A DNA stretch of 47,409 nucleotides. It comes from Flavobacteriales bacterium UBA2619 (GTDB lineage: Bacteria; Bacteroidota; Bacteroidia; Flavobacteriales_D; Sanyastnellaceae). The stretch is taken from contig DDJR01000032.1 of NCBI GenBank assembly GCA_002339135.1, forward strand, positions 1 to 47,409, read 5' to 3'. The position numbers and the translations under genes were made by a program. How positions within the stretch are numbered: the stretch's first letter is position 1; the number at the start of each line of letters is the position of its first letter. Shown here one piece after another: positions 41,839 to 47,409 of this stretch. Under the pieces are notes generated by a model. That model saw only the letters and a program-made list of their open reading frames with translations, did not search any database and was not told where the DNA came from.

Positions 41839-42375
41839 ATGCCTCAAAAAGAAGAACAAGTAATCCTGGTTGACAGCTGCGACAATCAAGTTGGCACAAT
41901 GGAAAAGATGGAAGCTCATCGCATGGGTGGACACCTTCACAGAGCTTTCTCTGTTTTTATTTTCAATACAGAGGGGGAAATGCTTTTACAACAAAGAGCC
42001 ATTTCCAAGTACCACAGCGGAGGGTTGTTTACAAACACCTGTTGTAGCCATCCCCGTCCTCATGAAGATATTTACGCTGCAGCGCACAGACGACTCGAGG
42101 AAGAAATGGGAATGAAATGCGCCCTTGTTGCCGTTTTTTCGTTCGAGTACAAAGCGGCTCTGGACCACGGCTTAACAGAATGGGAGATTGACCATGTGCT
42201 TATCGGAGAATGTGATGACACACCAAAAATAAACAGACACGAGGTGGAAAGTTATGAATATGTTCATACAGATTGGCTTTTAAAGGACATGGCAACAAGA
42301 CCACTCAGGTACACTGAATGGTTCAAAGCCAGTGTTGAAAAAGTGATTGAAATACGGACAGGTTTGCGTAGATAA
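41839..42375 (+). CDS. idi: Isopentenyl-diphosphate delta-isomerase, type 1
   Basis: Interconverts isopentenyl and dimethylallyl diphosphate, supplying isoprenoids such as menaquinone, carotenoids and undecaprenyl phosphate. The 178-aa Nudix-fold enzyme shows HRMGGHLHRAFSVFIFN, LLQQRAISKYHSGGLFTNTC (catalytic Cys in TNTCCSHPRP), RRLEEEMGM as the Nudix-like helix and EWEIDHVLIGE with the catalytic glutamate region. ATG 41839 was chosen over an upstream in-frame TTG at 41812. It is transcribed alone, divergent from the aminotransferase. Confidence 0.95.
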   Translation: MPQKEEQVILVDSCDNQVGTMEKMEAHRMGGHLHRAFSVFIFNTEGEMLLQQRAISKYHSGGLFTNTCCSHPRPHEDIYAAAHRRLEEEMGMKCALVAVFSFEYKAALDHGLTEWEIDHVLIGECDDTPKINRHEVESYEYVHTDWLLKDMATRPLRYTEWFKASVEKVIEIRTGLRR

Positions 42376-42444
42376 TTTACATCGGAACATGCAACCTTTT
42401 CATTGATGGAGAAATTGATGCCACAGCTGAACAAAAAATTTCAC

Positions 42445-42852
42445 ATGAAGTCTGTGATTTGTATTTTAATCTTCACTATCTCATGCTATGGATGTAAACC
42501 CATGCAAGAAAAGATTCTAGGCACCTATGATCTTGACCCTGACCGAGGGTGTTCCAATTGTGTGGATCAGGGACCTGAGTTGATGACTTTTGAAGACTGG
42601 GATATCAATGACGGCACTCCCGGATATTATCATTTTCACTATGCAAACGGAGAGAACCACTCAGGAACCTATGACTTCATGCAGATGGATACCATTATGA
42701 AATTAATACTCTATCCTGACAGCACTTCTTTTCAGTATTATGGAATACTTAGATCTACTCTTCAAACAGAATACAAAGTTTCAGGAAACAAGATCAAGGA
42801 AAATTGTGATGGCGTGTTTAGAAACTGCATATGGTTGAAAAGAGAGCCGTGA
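42445..42852 (+). CDS. Hypothetical lipoprotein
   Basis: A 135-aa protein with an N-terminal signal (MKSVICILIFTISCYGC). The lipid-modified cysteine could be either of the two in TISCYGCK. The rest contains GTYDLDPDRGCSNC, YHFHYANGENHSGTYDF and a short C-terminal beta-rich part, a lipocalin-like small-barrel pattern by eye. Start 42445 fits the signal; upstream in-frame starts at 42403 and 42406 would add a charged extension. It lies 69 bp after idi and 140 bp before the SDR. Function unknown. Confidence 0.7.
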   Translation: MKSVICILIFTISCYGCKPMQEKILGTYDLDPDRGCSNCVDQGPELMTFEDWDINDGTPGYYHFHYANGENHSGTYDFMQMDTIMKLILYPDSTSFQYYGILRSTLQTEYKVSGNKIKENCDGVFRNCIWLKREP

Positions 42853-42992
42853 CATTGCAGAACAGCCTTGGAGACAAACTCAACTGAAAAAAGCCAAAAA
42901 CAACATCTAAAATTTACCCTTGATAATCTCCTAAAAACCATAGAAATTTAACCGAGGTGAATTACCTTTAAATTTCAAAATTTTTTAAGAAA

Positions 42993-43685
42993 ATGAAGAA
43001 TATTTTAGTTGTTGGAGGATCAACCGGAATTGGACAAAGTCTAGTTGGAGATCTTTGTTCTGAATACAATGTATACAGCACATATAACAAAAACATCCAG
43101 AGTGATTTCACGAACGTTACATATCAAAAATTTGATGTGTTGCATGACTCGATTGATGACCTTCAATTGCCTGATGTTATTGATGGTCTTGTCTACTGTC
43201 CCGGGAGCATTGTTTTAAAACCTTTTCACAGAATAAGCGAAGAGGAAATCATAGACGACCTGAGATTAAATGTTACCGGATTTTTAAAAATATTGAAAGC
43301 AATTAGAAAGAATCTCATGAAATCTGAACAAGCTTCAATTGTGCTTTTTTCCTCAGTTGCGGCAAATAGCGGATTCCCATTTCACACTCAAGTTGCAATT
43401 TCGAAAGGAGCCATTGAATCTTTAACAAGAACACTTGCTGCTGAATTGTCTCCAAAAATGAGAGTTAATGCCATTGCTCCTTCATTAACGAAAACACCAC
43501 TTTCAAGCAGCTTGTTGAACTCTGAAGCTAAAATAGACATCAATGCAAAAAGACATCCACTCCAAGCAATCGGTGATGTGAGTGACATCTCGAAATTTGC
43601 CAAACACCTCATAAGCTCAGATTCCAAGTGGATTACTGGTCAAATATTTACCATTGATGGTGGGATATCGAGCATCCGAAAGTAG
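42993..43685 (+). CDS. Short-chain dehydrogenase/reductase family protein lacking the catalytic tyrosine
   Basis: A 230-aa Rossmann protein. The cofactor loop is VVGGSTGIGQSL (7-18), and N93, S121 and K138 of the SDR tetrad are present. The position of the proton-donating tyrosine (YxxxK) is V134 in HTQVAISKGA, and no Tyr is nearby. GGISS near the C-terminus (TGQIFTIDGGISS) is the usual SDR ending. It is therefore either a reductase with a different acid or a non-catalytic binder. A weak -7 box (TACCTTTA) lies 22 nt before the ATG. Neighbours give no pathway. Confidence 0.85.
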   Translation: MKNILVVGGSTGIGQSLVGDLCSEYNVYSTYNKNIQSDFTNVTYQKFDVLHDSIDDLQLPDVIDGLVYCPGSIVLKPFHRISEEEIIDDLRLNVTGFLKILKAIRKNLMKSEQASIVLFSSVAANSGFPFHTQVAISKGAIESLTRTLAAELSPKMRVNAIAPSLTKTPLSSSLLNSEAKIDINAKRHPLQAIGDVSDISKFAKHLISSDSKWITGQIFTIDGGISSIRK

Positions 43686-43742
43686 CATCAACCTGTTCTC
43701 TCGTTAGCACCTGTTGATCCAACCACTCCAACAGATGTGCAG

Positions 43743-43755
43743 ATGTCAATGACAT
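43743..43755. promoter_or_regulatory. Perfect 13-bp palindrome upstream of the DUF2490 gene
   Basis: ATGTCA-A-TGACAT is a perfect 6+6 palindrome around one base, 48 bp before the DUF2490 start and 57 bp after the SDR stop. TAAATTTT (a one-mismatch -7 box) lies between it and the gene, so it is placed like an upstream operator. Confidence 0.35.
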
Positions 43756-43803
43756 GAAGCACACTGAATTTATACTGTAAATTTTACCGCTTAAACTTTA
43801 AGG

Positions 43804-44490
43804 ATGAAACTATTTATTTCTGCTGTTTTCTGCTTTCTTACAACACTTAGTTATGGACAGATCGATGAAGATCAAAACGGTGCTTGGTATATGTATTTAT
43901 TCAAAACAAACATCAACGAAAGCAATTGGGGGATACAAGGCGATCTACAACACCGAAATTGGAATGTAGGAGGCGATCTTGAGCAATTGCTTTTAAGAGG
44001 TGGAGTGACTTACTCTCCAGACAAGTCTGATGTATTACTCACTTTGGGAGGTGGAAGAATAACAACCGGTCAATTCGGTGAAAGTGACAACACAACAAGT
44101 GAATATCGCGTGTATCAAGAAGCACTTTATTCCGTGAAACTTAGCAGTCGAATTCACAGCAACCACAGGTTTAGGTATGAACAACGGTGGGTTGAAGGGC
44201 AAAGCATGAGGACCAGATTCAGATACAATCTTTTCATCAACATACCTTTAAACGAAAAAGAAATGATTCAAGGCACCTTTTATCTCGCCCTTTACAATGA
44301 GCTATTTGTCAATGGAGAGCGTGAAATAGGTCCTGAAGAAGTTGTGGAATTGTTTGACCGAAACCGCACATATGTGGCTGCAGGATATGTCATCAAATCT
44401 GGGTTAAAAATTCAAGTTGGTGCCATGAAACAAACAACAGACAATTGGGCTAAAAATCAACTTCAGATTAGCACACACCACACATTTTAA
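43804..44490 (+). CDS. DUF2490 family protein (exported beta-rich)
   Basis: A 228-aa exported protein with a signal peptide (MKLFISAVFCFLTTLSYGQ). The DUF2490 pattern is seen in GAWYMYLFKTNINESNWGI, the QGDLQHRNWNV strand, HRFRYEQRWVEG and RFRYNLFINIPLN, ending THHTF with a terminal aromatic. Alternating polar and aromatic strands suggest a small outer-membrane or periplasmic beta-barrel. No enzymatic residues are known for the family. It is transcribed from its own region after the SDR. Confidence 0.88.
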   Translation: MKLFISAVFCFLTTLSYGQIDEDQNGAWYMYLFKTNINESNWGIQGDLQHRNWNVGGDLEQLLLRGGVTYSPDKSDVLLTLGGGRITTGQFGESDNTTSEYRVYQEALYSVKLSSRIHSNHRFRYEQRWVEGQSMRTRFRYNLFINIPLNEKEMIQGTFYLALYNELFVNGEREIGPEEVVELFDRNRTYVAAGYVIKSGLKIQVGAMKQTTDNWAKNQLQISTHHTF

Positions 44491-44881
44491 GAACTCTATT
44501 TTGTGGTGAAGGTCAAGGTACTTCACGTTTGTGTTGAATGCATGTTTTTGAGTGACATCGGGATTGATTCTGACACCCTGGTACTTTGCTTTTCAAGATG
44601 ATGCTATCTTTACGAAAGCATGAAACACAACACTGAGACAATCTGATCTCACACAAGACGAACAAGTGCTGTCATGGTCTATCAGAAAACAGCAACAGAT
44701 TAACAAGCAACTCAGCACAGATAAGTTTAATCAAAAAAGAGATGAATGACGAGCTCTGATTCAAACGTGTCACACTCATTCACTAAACATAAAGCAGTAA
44801 ATAAGCACACATAAACAGATGATTTTAAAAAGTAAAAACTCAAGTCCTTTCAAGTAGACTTTGCTGTTTTACCGCTTCAAA
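44491..44881. other. 391-bp intergenic region before mutY
   Basis: No frame longer than a few codons with family likeness is seen on either strand. No tRNA, strong hairpin or perfect TAnnTTTG box was found; TAGACTTTG close to mutY has one extra base between TA and TTTG. The sequence is A-rich towards mutY and may be a leader or gene remnant, but I see nothing definite. Confidence 0.5.
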
Positions 44882-45910
44882 ATGAATACCCTGAACAACA
44901 TACAAATCGCCAGATCAGGCTTGAAATCATGGTATTCAGACCATGCACGAGACTTGCCTTGGCGGCTCGCCCCATCACTCTACGGAACATGGCTAAGTGA
45001 AATTATGTTGCAACAGACACGCGTGGAAACAGGGATTCCCAAGTGGCATCTTTTTATGGATCTCTTTCCAACAGTCGACGATTTGTCACGTGCTTCAGAA
45101 GATGAAGTCTTGAAGGCTTGGGAGGGACTTGGCTACTACAGACGGGCTAGATATCTTCACAAAGCAGCCAAAATCGTCAACGAGACAGGAGAGTTTCCAA
45201 AATCCCATGCTGCATGGCTCACATTGCCAGGCGTAGGACCTTATACTGCTGCGGCCATCGCTTCAATTGGGCTTGGCGAGGCTGTTGCAGCCGTTGATGG
45301 AAACGTTCAAAGAGTGGTCGCACGTTGGGCAGGCATTTCTGACCCTGTAGACGGGAAAAAAGGGGCAAAAGAAGTACAAGAGGTAGCAGATGCGTGGCTT
45401 GATCACAACGCACCAGGCAACCACAACCAAGCGGTAATGGAACTGGGGGCACTGGTCTGCGCTCCGAGAAACCCCTTGTGTGACCGCTGCCCACTTTCGA
45501 GCAGCTGTGTGTCAGCCTTCCAACGAGAGATGTGGGGGGTTCTTCCGACCAAGAAACCCAAAAAAAAAGCCATACGATGGGAATTGACATGGCATATTGC
45601 ACGCTTTCAAAATTTCACAGTCACCATACAACGCCCTGAAACAGGAGTGTGGGCTAAACTTTGGGCCTTTCCTGAAACGCCACCCTCCAAAGATTTTCAT
45701 TCTCTTGGCGAACTCATGAAGCCCGTCACACATCTGTTAACGCATCGCAAAATTGAGGCCACTATTCAAGGATGGGAAGCTCCCGACAAGGACACGATGG
45801 AGTCCTTCGCTGCCCATGTAGGAGGTGAAGTAATCACATGGGAAGAGTTGGGGCAACGTGCCATGCCGCGCTTGGCAACAAAAATATTTTCTGATGCTTT
45901 GGGGCAATAA
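44882..45910 (+). CDS. mutY: Adenine DNA glycosylase
   Basis: Removes adenine mispaired with 8-oxoguanine. The 342-aa protein shows DLPWRLAPSLYGTWLSEIML with the catalytic glutamate in SEIMLQQTRV, the helix-hairpin-helix LPGVGPYTAAAI, the catalytic aspartate in VDGNVQRVVARW and the 4Fe-4S ligands of VCAPRNPLCDRCPLSSSC. A C-terminal Nudix-like domain recognises 8-oxoguanine. ATG 44882 was chosen over an in-frame TTG at 44861. It stands alone, convergent with hemL 76 bp away, and not in the HU/ssb/gld neighbourhood often seen in Bacteroidota. Confidence 0.95.
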   Translation: MNTLNNIQIARSGLKSWYSDHARDLPWRLAPSLYGTWLSEIMLQQTRVETGIPKWHLFMDLFPTVDDLSRASEDEVLKAWEGLGYYRRARYLHKAAKIVNETGEFPKSHAAWLTLPGVGPYTAAAIASIGLGEAVAAVDGNVQRVVARWAGISDPVDGKKGAKEVQEVADAWLDHNAPGNHNQAVMELGALVCAPRNPLCDRCPLSSSCVSAFQREMWGVLPTKKPKKKAIRWELTWHIARFQNFTVTIQRPETGVWAKLWAFPETPPSKDFHSLGELMKPVTHLLTHRKIEATIQGWEAPDKDTMESFAAHVGGEVITWEELGQRAMPRLATKIFSDALGQ

Positions 45911-45986
45911 ACAGGCTGTCTATAAACACTCCATCCAAAAGATTGACCTAGATACAAATGCGTATTAAACCAGTCAAGGAATCAGC

Positions 45987-47270
45987 TTAATCGTTCTTAA
46001 ATGAACTGACCGCATCCAGGGTTTGAGAAACTTCTGAGCTGTTGATCTCTGAACATACGAACCAAGACTCAAAAGCTGAGGGAGGAAGATACACTCCATT
46101 GTTAAGCATGTGATGAAAAAATCTTTTGAAAGTATCGTTGTCACCGACCATAGCAGATTGTAAATCAACAACAGGGTTGTCACAGAAATGAACACTCATC
46201 ATCGACCCCACTCGGTTGATGGTGTGAGCAATACTGTTCGATGATAAAACAGCACGGATGCCTTCTTCTATTTCAGAAGACGTCTTTTCAAGATCAGAAT
46301 ATATCTTAGGATTATCTCGCAAATGTTTCACCATCGTATATCCAGCTGCCATTGCCAACGGATTGCCTGAAAGTGTCCCAGCCTGGTATACAGGACCAGC
46401 AGGTGCCAGATAGTTCATGATTTCTTTCCGACCGGCAAAAGCCCCCACCGGCAGACCGCCACCAATAATTTTTCCGAAACATACAATGTCAGCAGTAACA
46501 CCATAGTGCTCTTGAGCACCCCCTGCTGAAACACGAAAACCTGACATGACTTCATCAAAAATAAGCAGTACACCATATTCATCACAAAGGGTGCGAAGCG
46601 ATTCTAAGAAGCCCGGTGCTGGAGCAATACACCCCATATTTCCCGCAACAGGCTCAACAATGAGGGTGGCAACATCATGTCCATGGTCGATGAGAATTTT
46701 GCGAACAGAATCGATGTTGTTAAACTGAGCAAGCAAGGTGTCTTTGGCTGTTCCCTTTGTTACTCCAGGGCTATTGGGAGTTCCAAAAGTCATGGCGCCT
46801 GAGCCTGCAGCAATGAGGAAAGCATCTGAATGACCATGATAACAACCTGCAAATTTAATGATCTTCTCTCTTCCTGTTACACCCCTGGCCAACCGAACGG
46901 CGCTCATACATGCTTCAGTTCCAGAATTAACCATTCTAATCATCTCAATGCCTGGAACCATCGATGTAATCATATTGGCTATTTCAACTTCGATTTCTGA
47001 AGGTGTCCCAAAGGATGTACCCTTTTCAGCAGTTTCCTTGATTGCCGAAATCACGGGGTCAAAAGCATGACCCAGTATTTGCGGACCCCATGAGTTGATA
47101 TAATCAATGTAATGATTTCCATCAACATCATGTAAAATAGCTCCCTTAGCACTTTGCATAAACACAGGTGTACCACCCACGGATTTAAAAGCTCTAACGG
47201 GCGAATTTACGCCACCAGGAATAGAAGAGTTGGCATCCTTAAACAGCTGGGAAGATCTCTGATATCTCAT
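45987..47270 (-). CDS. hemL: Glutamate-1-semialdehyde 2,1-aminomutase
   Basis: Converts glutamate-1-semialdehyde to 5-aminolevulinate in C5-pathway haem synthesis. The 427-aa PLP enzyme begins RSSQLFKDANSSIPGGVNSP. It carries MVNSGTEACMSAVRLARG, CYHGHSDAFLIAAGSGA, LIFDEVMSGFRVSAGG and the PLP lysine in VCFGKIIGGGLPVGAFAG, with GTLSGNPLAMAAG after it. Length and motifs are complete. It has no haem-gene neighbours here. The upstream 139 bp to the window edge show no clear TAnnTTTG box. Confidence 0.96.
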   Translation of the reverse strand: MRYQRSSQLFKDANSSIPGGVNSPVRAFKSVGGTPVFMQSAKGAILHDVDGNHYIDYINSWGPQILGHAFDPVISAIKETAEKGTSFGTPSEIEVEIANMITSMVPGIEMIRMVNSGTEACMSAVRLARGVTGREKIIKFAGCYHGHSDAFLIAAGSGAMTFGTPNSPGVTKGTAKDTLLAQFNNIDSVRKILIDHGHDVATLIVEPVAGNMGCIAPAPGFLESLRTLCDEYGVLLIFDEVMSGFRVSAGGAQEHYGVTADIVCFGKIIGGGLPVGAFAGRKEIMNYLAPAGPVYQAGTLSGNPLAMAAGYTMVKHLRDNPKIYSDLEKTSSEIEEGIRAVLSSNSIAHTINRVGSMMSVHFCDNPVVDLQSAMVGDNDTFKRFFHHMLNNGVYLPPSAFESWFVCSEINSSEVSQTLDAVSSFKND

Positions 47271-47409
47271 CTTGAATAGGTCTGTATTGTGAAATTAATG
47301 TGGGGAAGTAGAAGCCTTTTGAAAAAATCCGACATCGTTATAAACATCGGCTCTTGAGGCACACGAAAAAGAAAAATATGATGAAATGTCTGATGCATGC
47401 AATGGGTGA

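Noticed and set aside
44491..44881. tRNA or small RNA gene before mutY
   Set aside because: No T-arm (GTTCRA) with matching stems and no strong terminator-like hairpin were seen.
45560..45580. A9 tract in mutY as a phase-variation site
   Set aside because: It is a lysine-rich stretch (PKKKA) in an otherwise intact reading frame; single A-runs of this length are common in this genome.
47378..47409. Possible start of a plus-strand gene at the right edge (MMKCLMHAMG...)
   Set aside because: Only about ten codons are visible, without family likeness or a convincing promoter; it cannot be told from chance.

Overview
The window comes from a Bacteroidota chromosome, most likely a marine member of the Flavobacteriales (Cryomorphaceae/Schleiferiaceae-like). 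This rests on several things read directly from the sequence: two proteins with type IX secretion (T9SS) type A C-terminal sorting domains, a TonB-dependent receptor with an N-terminal carboxypeptidase-regulatory-like domain, Bacteroidota-typical families (DUF368, TIGR02757, BatA-like, DUF3467, DUF2490), the Bacteroidota promoter element TAnnTTTG (clearest in front of rpsT), few Shine-Dalgarno sequences and moderate-to-low GC. I see no phage, insertion sequence, CRISPR array, tRNA or rRNA. Species cannot be assigned from sequence reading alone.

Layout. 1-4614 (minus): glmM, a cysteine desulfurase, a GH3-type adenylating enzyme and a truncated deoxynucleoside kinase. 4753-10385 (plus): a tight seven-gene run of TPR protein, phosphosulfolactate synthase (ComA family), rhodanese, DUF368 polyprenyl-phosphate translocase family protein, aroE, murQ and a conserved hypothetical. 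10396-14573: a TIGR02757 protein on minus, then a BatA-like membrane protein overlapping a dihydroorotase homologue that has lost several metal ligands. 14570-20177 (minus): rpsT with a clear promoter and terminator, then radC, wecB, a polysaccharide-deacetylase-like gene, upp, a small membrane protein, a YjjG-type HAD nucleotidase and a DUF3467 protein.

20416-36324 is the accessory, outward-facing part. A GH2 beta-mannosidase converges on a minus-strand run of secreted esterase, CutC and GH20 hexosaminidase lipoprotein. Together these could take apart the Man-GlcNAc-GlcNAc core of N-glycans. Next come a lamin-tail protein, a TonB receptor and a phospholipase D-like protein in one minus-strand run, which looks like a secreted nuclease/uptake module. 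Finally there is a large Asp-box (sortilin-like) propeller protein. The esterase and the propeller protein share a Cys-framed double EF-hand (dockerin-like) C-terminus in place of a T9SS domain.

36350-47409 is mostly housekeeping: a YjbR-like protein, rluF, umuDC, a methyltransferase, a sulfotransferase/class IV aminotransferase pair, idi, a small lipoprotein, an SDR lacking its catalytic tyrosine, a DUF2490 protein, mutY and hemL.

The strongest leads for undescribed biology are CutC in a glycan-degradation locus, the T9SS PLD/lamin-tail/TonB module, the Cys-framed dockerin-like C-terminus, the degenerate dihydroorotase, and ComA beside a rhodanese in an envelope-precursor operon.
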